From the NCBI GenBank assembly GCA_946187475.1, contig CAMHRJ010000136.1, positions 1 to 6,362 on the forward strand: 6,362 nt of DNA. The letters are read 5' to 3'. The first letter of the stretch is position 1, and each line of letters starts with the position of its first letter. Shown here piece after piece: positions 1 through 5,151 of the stretch. The position numbers and the translations under genes were made by a program. The notes under the pieces are model-generated. The model worked only from the letters and a program-made list of their open reading frames with translations. It ran no database searches and was not told the origin of the DNA. Source of the stretch: an uncultured Clostridia bacterium (GTDB lineage Bacteria > Bacillota > Clostridia > Oscillospirales > Oscillospiraceae).

Positions 1-1
1 G

Positions 2-673
2 CTGCTGCTGGTTGCCAGCGTCATCGGCCTGATCGCCGGTCTGCTGGGCCTGCTGGGCAAGGGCGCCTTCGGCGGCTTCGGCGTCGTGACGTTCCTGCTG
101 GGCGCTGCCGCGCTGGTGGTCACCCTCATCAAGAAGGGCTTTAAGGGCTACGGCTTCGGTGTTGCCCAAAGCCTTGAGATCGACGCGGATGGCTTCTCCA
201 CCGCCGCATGGCCCTGGGGCCACAACATCCGCGACGGTGTCAATGCCATCACCGGCAACCAGGTCATCACCGGCGATCTGCAGCTGAAGGCCATTGTGAT
301 CTTTGCCATCGTTTCCTTCCTGTTCATGATCGTGGCCCTCATGGCCCGCAAGGCCATCAAGGCCGAGAGAGCCAAGAAGTATGCCTACAAGCCCGCTCCG
401 GCTCCTGCTGCCGCCGCTCCTGCGGCACAGCCGGTTGCGCAGCCCGTGGCCCAGCCTGTCTACACCGCTCCCGTGGTGGAGACGCCTGTGGTGGAGAAGG
501 TCGTCGTGACCGAGCCCGTAGTGGAAAAGGTCGTCGTGAAGACGCCCGCTGAGATCGCTGCAGAGGCCGCCGCGAAGGCTGCCGCAGCCCAGGCTGCTGC
601 CGATGCCGCCGCTGCGGAAGCTGCTGCCGCCCAGGCCGCTGCCGACGCCGCTGCTGCGGCTGCGCTGGATTGA
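2..673 (+). CDS. Polytopic membrane protein with Pro/Val/Ala-rich repetitive tail (5'-truncated)
   Basis: The frame is open from base 2 and ends in tandem TGA stops, giving 223 visible residues; the true start lies upstream of the window. A GTG at base 86 falls inside a hydrophobic stretch with no ribosome binding site, so it is not the likely start. Hydrophobic segments lie at about residues 1-18, 28-42 and 98-115. The loop between the last two carries a soluble patch with Trp-Pro-Trp-Gly. After the last membrane segment comes a basic stretch (RKAIKAERAKK), which suggests a cytoplasmic tail by the positive-inside rule. The tail contains AQPV three times, a duplicated PVVEKVVV unit and an Ala-rich end with regularly spaced K, Q, D and E. 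I do not recognise a family. The alanine-rich end could be helical or coiled-coil; its role is unknown. Terminators follow the gene. Confidence 0.8.
   Translation: MLLVASVIGLIAGLLGLLGKGAFGGFGVVTFLLGAAALVVTLIKKGFKGYGFGVAQSLEIDADGFSTAAWPWGHNIRDGVNAITGNQVITGDLQLKAIVIFAIVSFLFMIVALMARKAIKAERAKKYAYKPAPAPAAAAPAAQPVAQPVAQPVYTAPVVETPVVEKVVVTEPVVEKVVVKTPAEIAAEAAAKAAAAQAAADAAAAEAAAAQAAADAAAAAALD
425..544 (+). repeat. Short coding repeats in the tail linker: AQPV x3 and PVVEKVVV x2
   Basis: Within the membrane protein tail, AQPV is repeated three times in a row at 425-460. A 10-residue unit beginning PVVEKVVV occurs twice at 485-514 and 515-544. The two longer copies differ at synonymous positions (cct/ccc, gtg/gta, gag/gaa), so they are not a very recent identical duplication. 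This looks like an extended, low-complexity linker. Confidence 0.8.
575..658 (+). repeat. Two 42-nt (14-residue) alanine-rich tandem repeats
   Basis: Two consecutive 14-codon units have the pattern [K/E]-A4-Q-A3-D-A4, at 575-616 and 617-658. Their Ala codons vary (gct, gcc, gca, gcg), so the protein pattern is kept better than the DNA. The polar residues are spaced about 4-5 apart, consistent with a helix that is almost entirely alanine. Confidence 0.8.
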
Positions 674-770
674 TGACCCGGCGCATCTGACATTGCCTGC
701 AATACAGGCTCGTGCCTTTCGGGTTCCCGAATCATACAACTCGCCGATCGGCGCAAGAATGTTTTGCGAG
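674..770. other. Non-coding spacer with several small palindromes
   Basis: There is no gene between the end of the membrane protein and its terminator. Four small inverted repeats are visible: GCCTG/CAGGC at 695-709, TTCGGG/CCCGAA at 718-731, the perfect 12-bp palindrome CGCCGATCGGCG at 742-753, and CGCAA/TTGCG at 752-768. None has a T-tract. I read the region as a structured 3' untranslated region. Confidence 0.5.
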
Positions 771-807
771 CCGCCCATTCCCACCTCCACGGGAATGGGC
801 GGTTTTT
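771..807 (+). terminator. Rho-independent terminator of the upstream membrane protein gene
   Basis: A perfect 12-bp stem is formed by CCGCCCATTCCC (771-782) and GGGAATGGGCGG (791-802), with an 8-nt loop. Five T residues follow at 803-807. On the opposite strand there is no T-tract, so it acts on plus-strand transcription. Confidence 0.9.
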
Positions 808-814
808 CTGCGTA

Positions 815-850
815 AAAAGAACAGAGGCCCGGTGGGGCCTCTGTTCTTTT
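815..850. terminator. Bidirectional intrinsic terminator between convergent genes
   Basis: A perfect 16-bp inverted repeat (815-830 with 835-850, loop GGTG) has a GC-rich core flanked by A on one side and T on the other. Read on the minus strand it ends in five T residues, 17 nt after the methyltransferase stop, so it should terminate that gene. On the plus strand it ends in four T residues and gives a second, back-up stop after the 771-807 terminator. Confidence 0.88.
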
Positions 851-867
851 ATCTGGTTGCCGAAGTG

Positions 868-1716
868 TTATCCCTGCTTCGGGATCACGCACACCACCAT
901 CCGGACGAACAGTTCCTTAATGAAGGGAACTTTCGTCAAAGGTGCCAGGAACCGCCGGAGGGGAAGCTCCCGGTAGTATTCGAAGCGGATGTTCTGCGCT
1001 TTGAAGATGCGTTTTGCCTTGCGGATGGTCATGTGGTTGATGTAGGTGAAGCGCTTTTTGCCGGTGCTGTCCGTGGAAAACCGCAGGGCCAGCCGCTCCT
1101 GCTCGTCCGGCAGACCCCGGACCAGCTCTTCATAGGCGGCGATCAGCTGCCGCTCCGTGAAGAAGAGCTGCACCCAGGGCATGTTGATTACGTCGGTCAT
1201 GTGGGCGCCCAGCGGGTGATAGTAAGGCGGGAAGTTGATATAGACCTTTCCATCCTTGCTCAGCAGACGAAGCGCTTCCTTCAGCGCCAGCTCCGGCCGA
1301 TCGACATGCTCGAAAAAGTCGTTCATGATGATGGTATCGAAGCTCTCGTCCGGGAAGGGAAGCTCATAGGCCGAGGCCAGAACGAAGGTGAACCGATCGC
1401 GCAGACCCAGCTCCTCCGCAAAGGACTCCGACTGCTCCTTGTACCGGGGCACCATGTCTACGCCGGTGACGTGTTCAGCGCCCAGACTTGCGTAGTAAAG
1501 ACTCTTTCCGCCGGCGCCGCAGCCCATGTCCAGAACCCGCTTTCCGGCGAAGATGTTCCGCTGGGCGATGGCGTCACCGTAGCAGGCAATGGTGTCTCCG
1601 GCCTTTTCATACTCCCAGCGGGCGTAAGTCATGCGGCCGTCCATCTCCATGTTGAAGGGATGCTCGATGGGCGGGAAGATTTTATTGAAGAACTTGATGA
1701 TTCGAGTGGAAATCAA
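868..1716 (-). CDS. Class I SAM-dependent methyltransferase
   Basis: This 282-residue protein is predicted to transfer a methyl group from S-adenosylmethionine; the acceptor is unknown. Motif I, VLDMGCGAGG, lies at residues 61-70. The acidic ribose-binding residue is D87 in GVD, and the post-motif II stretch FDTIIMNDFFEHVDRPE is at 126-142. LLSKDGKVYINFPPYYHPLG (151-170) is the beta5 region typical of methyltransferase 11/23-type enzymes. No signal peptide or membrane segment is convincing, so it is probably cytosolic. The start is TTG at 1716-1714, chosen because a GGAGG (complement of 1726-1730) lies 9 nt upstream; the first ATG, at residue 23, has no such site. The gene has its own promoter and is followed by the bidirectional terminator. 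It is monocistronic, so its neighbours do not identify the substrate. Confidence 0.9.
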   Translation of the reverse strand: MISTRIIKFFNKIFPPIEHPFNMEMDGRMTYARWEYEKAGDTIACYGDAIAQRNIFAGKRVLDMGCGAGGKSLYYASLGAEHVTGVDMVPRYKEQSESFAEELGLRDRFTFVLASAYELPFPDESFDTIIMNDFFEHVDRPELALKEALRLLSKDGKVYINFPPYYHPLGAHMTDVINMPWVQLFFTERQLIAAYEELVRGLPDEQERLALRFSTDSTGKKRFTYINHMTIRKAKRIFKAQNIRFEYYRELPLRRFLAPLTKVPFIKELFVRMVVCVIPKQG

Positions 1717-1763
1717 AACAAAATGCCTCCGAAAATGAAGTGAGTGATGACACTCTGTGGCTT

Positions 1764-1792
1764 ACTATATCAGAAAACACCTGCTCTGACAA
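1764..1792 (-). promoter_or_regulatory. Predicted sigma-A promoter of the methyltransferase gene
   Basis: On the minus strand, TTGTCA (1792-1787) and TATAGT (1769-1764) each match the consensus at 5 of 6 positions and are separated by 17 nt. A TG one base before the -10 adds an extended -10. Transcription would begin near 1757, leaving a leader of about 40 nt before the TTG start. Confidence 0.7.
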
Positions 1793-1827
1793 GGAGAAAA
1801 ATCCCCAAGGAAAGAGCGGGTGTTTTC
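1773..1827 (-). terminator. Long-loop hairpin after the lipase gene, probable terminator
   Basis: GAAAACACCTGCTCT (1773-1787) pairs with AGAGCGGGTGTTTTC (1813-1827) over 15 positions with one G-T wobble. The loop is 25 nt. It lies 6 nt after the lipase stop on the minus strand and ends in TTTTC. The long loop and short T-run make it a weaker call than the other terminators here. It also overlaps the methyltransferase promoter. Confidence 0.5.
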
Positions 1828-1833
1828 ATGGGC

Positions 1834-3021
1834 TCATTGATTCTGCGGCGTCAGGGCGCGCTTGACCAGCTCGCGGTAGAAGTAGCGCAGATCCTCTGCC
1901 TGCACGCTGCCGTTGATGCCGCCGATGAAGTCCAGATGGCTCCAGCTGTATTCCGGGAAGATGTTCCACACCCCGGGCTGGAAGCTCTCGGCGCCGGTTA
2001 CGTCCCGATGGGCGTCATAGATTCGCGCGCCGGAATCGTCCAGATGATAGGGACAGTAGGCGGACACAGCGTTCACCATGCCGTCGTTTGGCTGCCAGCT
2101 CACGTCCAGCGTCTGGCTGGGTACGTAGAAGGTCTCGCCCGCGGCGGTGAAGCTGCCGGGACTCTGGCCCACGTAAGAGGCCATAAAGCCCGCCAGTGCT
2201 TTCAGTGTGGGGCTGATGGCGTCTACGGACTGTGCGCCGTAGTAGCAGAAATAATAGACGTCTGCCTGGAGCTGGAGCTCCCGGTTGATGGCGCAGGCCC
2301 GGTCCACGGTCATGTCGTTGAGGGCGTTGTCAAACTCACGCACCACATTGGCGTTGAAGTTGCCGGACTCTCCGTTGGAGATGGCGGAGCTGGCGTCGTT
2401 GCCGTCGGCGTAGACGGCGGTGGTGCCGTTGCTGGGCGCCGCGATGATGGAGATGGATTTCACATATCCCGTGTGCCCGCCGGTGAACAGGGGACTTGTG
2501 GCTTCGCCGGTAGCAGCCACCTCCGCTTCACGGCCGTCCACCAGGAAATCCAGCAGCAGGCGAATCGTGACGCCGCCGAAGCTGTGGCCCACCAGATGGA
2601 TGGGATGCTCCACGTCCCAGGTGAAGCCCTCGATCAGCGGACGCCCGGCATAGTCCGTGCCGTATCGATTGTGTCCGCAGGCAGCGCTGTGAGCCGCGCC
2701 ATAGTCTGTCAGGGTCCCGGTGATCTGGGCATACAGCTCGCAGGCCCGGTCCCAGGCGCTGGAGTCCGGCCCCACGGAGGCCATCCGGGCCACATAGCCC
2801 TGTTCATTCAGATCGTTTCCGATGTTTGCGGTGGTGAGGCCCCAGTAGGGCGTCCGCTCGTATTTCGCATCGTAGCTGCCCCAGCCGCTGTACCCGTGGA
2901 CAAACACCACCGGCGCTGCGGCATCGGCCTTCTTCTTTCCGCAGCCGGAGAGCAGGGTCAGCGCCATGAGCATGGCCAGCGTCAGCGCAAGGATTCGCCG
3001 CATGTGTTGATTCGTGCCCAT
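1834..3021 (-). CDS. Lipoprotein alpha/beta-hydrolase, family I.5-like triacylglycerol lipase
   Basis: This 395-residue protein is probably an exported esterase or lipase that hydrolyses acylglycerols or other lipid esters. A lipoprotein signal peptide ends at the lipobox L24-S25-G26-C27, so it should be anchored to the outer face of the membrane. The mature part opens with the oxyanion strand PVVFVHGYSGWG (37-48). The nucleophile elbow is GHSFGG (145-150, Ser147), the acid is probably D313 in PNDGMVN, and the catalytic His is probably H362 in SWSHLDFIG. H111 and H117, spaced like the zinc-binding His pair of Geobacillus and staphylococcal lipases, support that family. The start is ATG at 3021-3019, with GAGGG 6 nt upstream; the internal Met7 has no ribosome binding site. 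It is divergent from the PI-PLC-like gene. The substrate is inferred, not shown. Confidence 0.88.
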   Translation of the reverse strand: MGTNQHMRRILALTLAMLMALTLLSGCGKKKADAAAPVVFVHGYSGWGSYDAKYERTPYWGLTTANIGNDLNEQGYVARMASVGPDSSAWDRACELYAQITGTLTDYGAAHSAACGHNRYGTDYAGRPLIEGFTWDVEHPIHLVGHSFGGVTIRLLLDFLVDGREAEVAATGEATSPLFTGGHTGYVKSISIIAAPSNGTTAVYADGNDASSAISNGESGNFNANVVREFDNALNDMTVDRACAINRELQLQADVYYFCYYGAQSVDAISPTLKALAGFMASYVGQSPGSFTAAGETFYVPSQTLDVSWQPNDGMVNAVSAYCPYHLDDSGARIYDAHRDVTGAESFQPGVWNIFPEYSWSHLDFIGGINGSVQAEDLRYFYRELVKRALTPQNQ

Positions 3022-3044
3022 CGTTATCCCTCACAATCCCGTGT

Positions 3045-3068
3045 TTTTGTCTATTTTATCAGACAAAA
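3045..3068. promoter_or_regulatory. Perfect 8-8-8 inverted repeat over the lipase -10, candidate operator
   Basis: TTTTGTCT (3045-3052) and AGACAAAA (3061-3068) are perfect inverted repeats separated by 8 nt. The spacer holds the minus-strand -10 hexamer. The symmetry and position suit a dimeric repressor that blocks lipase transcription. No regulator gene is visible in the window. Confidence 0.5.
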
Positions 3069-3081
3069 TGTGCTATTGCAA
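3053..3081 (-). promoter_or_regulatory. Predicted promoter of the lipase gene
   Basis: On the minus strand, TTGCAA (3081-3076) and TAAAAT (3058-3053) are separated by 17 nt, with a TG extension one base before the -10. The -35 is a weak match (4 of 6) and the -10 a good one (5 of 6). Transcription would begin near 3046, about 25 nt before the ATG. Confidence 0.6.
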
Positions 3082-3107
3082 CGCTTTTCGGAAGAAAAAG
3101 GGAATCA

Positions 3108-3136
3108 TTGCACTTTTGTTTGTAATTCAGTATAAT
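3108..3136 (+). promoter_or_regulatory. Predicted promoter of the PI-PLC-like gene
   Basis: A perfect TATAAT lies at 3131-3136 with a weak -35, TTGCAC, at 3108-3113 and a 17-nt spacer. Transcription would begin near 3143, giving a short leader that contains the GGAGGG ribosome binding site (3155-3160). It is back-to-back with the lipase promoter. Confidence 0.65.
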
Positions 3137-3166
3137 AGAGACAACCAAAACAACGGAGGGATTGCG

Positions 3167-4156
3167 ATGGCAAAGACGAAAGGAAAACGCACCTTTGGGC
3201 GGGTGCTTCTTCACATTCTATTATGGTTGATTGTGATTCTGCTTCTGCTGGCGGCAGCGTTTTATGTGATTCCGCTGACGGAGAACGCTGACGCGACTGC
3301 CGTGGCGGGCAGCGAAAATTGGATGGTGACCCTGCCGGACGAACTCACACTGTCGGAGATCAACATCCCCGGCACCCATGACAGCGCCACGAAATACGTG
3401 CAGCTTGCGTTTTTCTCCAAGTGCCAGTCGAAAACCATCGGCGGACAGCTGGAGAGTGGCTACCGTTATCTGGACATCCGCCTGGGCGCGGAGGGTGACC
3501 GCCTGAAGCTCATGCACGGTTTCACCAATTGCAAGGTCGGCGCGCTGCCCTGGTCTCAGAATCTGTATCTGGAGGACGTGCTCTCGGACTGCTATGCATT
3601 TCTGCAGGCGAATCCCACCGAGACCATTCTCTTCGCCGTGAAGCAGGAGCACGGGGATGAGACTGCCGCGCAGTTTGAAGCGCTGCTGCAATCCTATCTG
3701 GACCAGAACCCCGACCGCTGGCTCCTGACGGACCACATGCCCACCCTGGGCGAGAGCCGTGGTAAGGTGGTGCTCCTGCGCCGCTGGGAAGGGAACCTCG
3801 GCATCCCGCTTCTCTGGGAGGACCAGGGCGGCAGCGAGGATGTAAGTCTGAATACCGTCAGCGCTGAGCAGGAGAACTATACTCTCTGGGTACAGGACCG
3901 CTTCTGCTACGGCGCCGAGGATAAATGGACGGCCTTCACCACCGGGATACTTGGCTCGAAGGCGGATTCAGAAAATGCTGCCATTCAGTTTCTCAGCACC
4001 AAGGGCACCTGGACCTATGGGCATCCCTATTCCTTTGCGAAGAAGCTGAATCCGTTGCTGCTGACCATGTCTTTGCCTGAGCACTCGGGCTGGATCGTGG
4101 TGGACTTCGCCAGCGCCGCACTGGCGGAGCACATCTATTCCCAAAACTTTTCCTGA
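3167..4156 (+). CDS. Membrane-anchored PI-PLC X-domain phosphodiesterase
   Basis: This 329-residue protein resembles the Ca2+-independent bacterial phosphatidylinositol-specific phospholipase C fold, which cleaves the glycerol-phosphate bond of phosphatidylinositol. One membrane helix lies at about 13-36 after a basic N-terminus, so the catalytic part should be outside the cell. The catalytic motif IPGTHDSAT (67-75) gives H71 as the first catalytic His. YLDIRL (101-106) supplies D103 and R105, and H117 in MHGF is the likely second His. ANPTETILFAVKQE (148-161) and GKVVLLRRWEGN (199-210) match the later X-box strands, and WVQDRF is at 241-246. The start is ATG at 3167, 6 nt after GGAGGG; upstream in-frame ATGs lack this site and precede the promoter. 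Length is close to bacterial PI-PLC plus an anchor. The true lipid headgroup is unknown. No clear terminator follows it. Confidence 0.87.
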   Translation: MAKTKGKRTFGRVLLHILLWLIVILLLLAAAFYVIPLTENADATAVAGSENWMVTLPDELTLSEINIPGTHDSATKYVQLAFFSKCQSKTIGGQLESGYRYLDIRLGAEGDRLKLMHGFTNCKVGALPWSQNLYLEDVLSDCYAFLQANPTETILFAVKQEHGDETAAQFEALLQSYLDQNPDRWLLTDHMPTLGESRGKVVLLRRWEGNLGIPLLWEDQGGSEDVSLNTVSAEQENYTLWVQDRFCYGAEDKWTAFTTGILGSKADSENAAIQFLSTKGTWTYGHPYSFAKKLNPLLLTMSLPEHSGWIVVDFASAALAEHIYSQNFS

Positions 4157-4162
4157 ATGGTT

Positions 4163-4195
4163 CATCATTCCGGTTGACGGGAAAGCCGAATCATG
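4163..4195. promoter_or_regulatory. Imperfect inverted repeat overlapping the nitrogenase-like operon promoter
   Basis: CATcATTcCGG (4163-4173) pairs with CCGAATcATG (4186-4195) at nine positions, with one bulge and one mismatch. It surrounds the -35 TTGACG. It could be an operator or a poor terminator for the PI-PLC-like gene, but there is no T-tract. Confidence 0.3.
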
Positions 4196-4202
4196 GTATA
4201 CT
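4174..4202 (+). promoter_or_regulatory. Strong sigma-A-type promoter of the nitrogenase-like operon
   Basis: TTGACG (4174-4179) and TATACT (4197-4202) each match the consensus at 5 of 6 positions, separated by 17 nt. TG at 4194-4195 forms an extended -10. Transcription should begin near 4209, well upstream of the Fe protein start, leaving a long structured leader. Confidence 0.8.
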
Positions 4203-4267
4203 GGATGCACCGAAAGGACTGACGGCTCACCACTGAAAGCCCTTCGGCAGCGATATTTGGAAACTTG

Positions 4268-4339
4268 ACGGCAAGGAGCAATCCGAGCGGGAAATGTTCA
4301 CCAAGGGGTTTCTATAACATTTTCAGGCTCCCTTGCCGT
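4268..4339 (+). promoter_or_regulatory. Antiterminator pairing strands
   Basis: The strand at 4268-4279 can pair with 4327-4339: nine consecutive base pairs, a bulged C at 4330, then three more. Formation would consume most of the terminator's left arm and its loop. The same upstream strand is also used by the CTTG-ACGG-CAAG hairpin at 4264-4275, so that hairpin would favour termination. Confidence 0.6.
4294..4317 (+). other. Possible 7-codon leader ORF (MFTKGFL)
   Basis: An ATG at 4294 follows a weak GGGA-type site and reads seven codons to TAA at 4315-4317, just before the terminator. It contains no run of a regulatory amino acid, so a classical leader-peptide role is not supported. It may be chance. 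Confidence 0.15.
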
Positions 4340-4357
4340 TGGCAGGGGAGCCTTTTT
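4325..4357 (+). terminator. Intrinsic terminator inside the leader of the nitrogenase-like operon
   Basis: AGGCTCCCTTGCC (4325-4337) pairs with GGCAGGGGAGCCT (4341-4353) over 13 positions with one G-T wobble and a GTT loop. A run of five T residues (4353-4357) starts at the last stem base. It lies 38 nt before the Fe protein start and downstream of that gene's promoter, so it should be conditional. Confidence 0.88.
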
Positions 4358-4395
4358 GCGTTCCCGGAATCCTGTTTGACGAAGAGGAAATCACT

Positions 4396-5151
4396 ATGTT
4401 AAAGCTTGCAATTTACGGCAAAGGCGGCATCGGAAAATCCACCGTCACCAGCAACCTGGCGGCCGCCTTCGCCACCTTGGGAAAGCGCGTGATCCAGATC
4501 GGCTGCGACCCCAAGGCGGACAGCACCATCAACCTCCTGGGCGGCGAGCCGCTGCTCCCGGTGATGAATTATCTCCGGGAGAAGGACGAAGACCCGGAGA
4601 CCCTGGAGGAGATCTCCCGCGTGGGCTTCGGCGGTGTTTTGTGCATCGAGACCGGCGGCCCCACGCCGGGCCTGGGCTGCGCGGGCCGGGGCATCATCGC
4701 CACCTTCCAGCTGCTGGAGGACTTGAAGCTCTTCGAGACCCACAAACCCGACGTGGTGCTCTACGACGTTCTGGGCGACGTGGTCTGCGGCGGCTTTGCG
4801 GCCCCCATTCGGGAGGGCTATGCCGAGAAGGTGCTGATCGTCACCTCCGGCGAGAAGATGGCGCTTTATGCTGCCAACAACATCAACAGTGCTGTGAAAA
4901 ACTTCGCCGACCGCAGCTACGCCCGGGTGGAGGGCGTCATCCTGAACCATCGGAACGTGGAGCGGGAGACGGAGAAGGTGCAGGAGTTCTGCGATAAGAA
5001 CGGTCTTCACATCGTGGCGGAGATCCCCCGCAGCGACGACATCATCCGGTTTGAGGATCAGGGCATGACCGTCATCGAGGGCGACCCGACCCTGCCCGTG
5101 AGCCAGAGCTTCTTGAATCTGGCCAGAAGCCTATTGGGAGAAAGCCTATGA
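4396..5151 (+). CDS. NifH/BchL/CfbC-family Fe protein (ATP-dependent reductase of a nitrogenase-like enzyme)
   Basis: This 251-residue cytosolic protein is predicted to dimerise around one [4Fe-4S] cluster and pass electrons to its partner with ATP hydrolysis. The deviant Walker A, GKGGIGKST (8-16), carries the signature Lys9. GCDPKADST (36-44) is switch I. The cluster cysteines are C95 in PGLGCAGRG and C131 in DVLGDVVCGGFA, and all lie where NifH has them. R98 corresponds to the NifH Arg that is ADP-ribosylated in some diazotrophs. SGEKMALYAANNI (151-163) is also NifH-like. It is shorter than NifH (about 290) at the C-terminus, closer to nitrogenase-like reductases. The start is ATG at 4396, 8 nt after AGAGG. 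An upstream in-frame TTG lies inside the leader terminator. Its stop overlaps the next start (ATGA), implying translational coupling. No other nif gene is visible. Confidence 0.93.
   Translation: MLKLAIYGKGGIGKSTVTSNLAAAFATLGKRVIQIGCDPKADSTINLLGGEPLLPVMNYLREKDEDPETLEEISRVGFGGVLCIETGGPTPGLGCAGRGIIATFQLLEDLKLFETHKPDVVLYDVLGDVVCGGFAAPIREGYAEKVLIVTSGEKMALYAANNINSAVKNFADRSYARVEGVILNHRNVERETEKVQEFCDKNGLHIVAEIPRSDDIIRFEDQGMTVIEGDPTLPVSQSFLNLARSLLGESL

Larger units (their letters stand above)
4209..4395 (+). ncRNA. Structured 5' leader with attenuator architecture, riboswitch candidate of unknown class
   Basis: About 185 nt of untranslated RNA lie between the promoter and the Fe protein gene. Visible pairings are CCGAAAGG with CCCTTCGG (4210-4217/4240-4247, one mismatch), a small hairpin CTTG-ACGG-CAAG (4264-4275), and AAATGTT with AACATTT (4292-4298/4316-4322). 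A complete intrinsic terminator follows at 4325-4357. ACGGCAAGG (4268-4276) is exactly complementary to CCTTGCCGT (4331-4339) in the terminator, and AGC (4277-4279) extends the pairing past one bulged C. The terminator and this alternative pairing exclude each other, as in transcription attenuation. I do not recognise a known riboswitch consensus: cobalamin, SAM-I, TPP, FMN and T-box core sequences are not evident. A protein-dependent or leader-peptide attenuator remains possible. Confidence 0.65.

Noticed and set aside
712..1743. Plus-strand open frame of 343 codons over the methyltransferase
   Set aside because: It runs through two terminators and is antisense to a clear SAM methyltransferase with its own promoter.
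1744..3135. Long plus-strand open frame of 463 codons
   Set aside because: It lies antisense to the lipase, which has a lipoprotein signal, catalytic motifs, promoter and ribosome binding site. The antisense frame has no recognisable domain and is a by-product of GC-rich codon use.
3014..3166. N-terminal extension of the PI-PLC-like protein
   Set aside because: The upstream in-frame ATG at 3014 precedes the predicted promoter and has no ribosome binding site, whereas the ATG at 3167 follows GGAGGG and begins a normal membrane-anchor sequence.
4220..4275. Guanidine-II (mini-ykkC) riboswitch, suggested by ACGG loops
   Set aside because: Only the second ACGG (4268-4271) sits in a hairpin. The first (4222-4225) is closed by a single G-C pair followed by mismatches, so the required pair of matching hairpins is missing.
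4333..4395. Earlier TTG start for the Fe protein
   Set aside because: The TTG lies within the terminator stem, has no ribosome binding site, and would add 21 residues not found before the NifH P-loop region. ATG at 4396 has AGAGG at good spacing.
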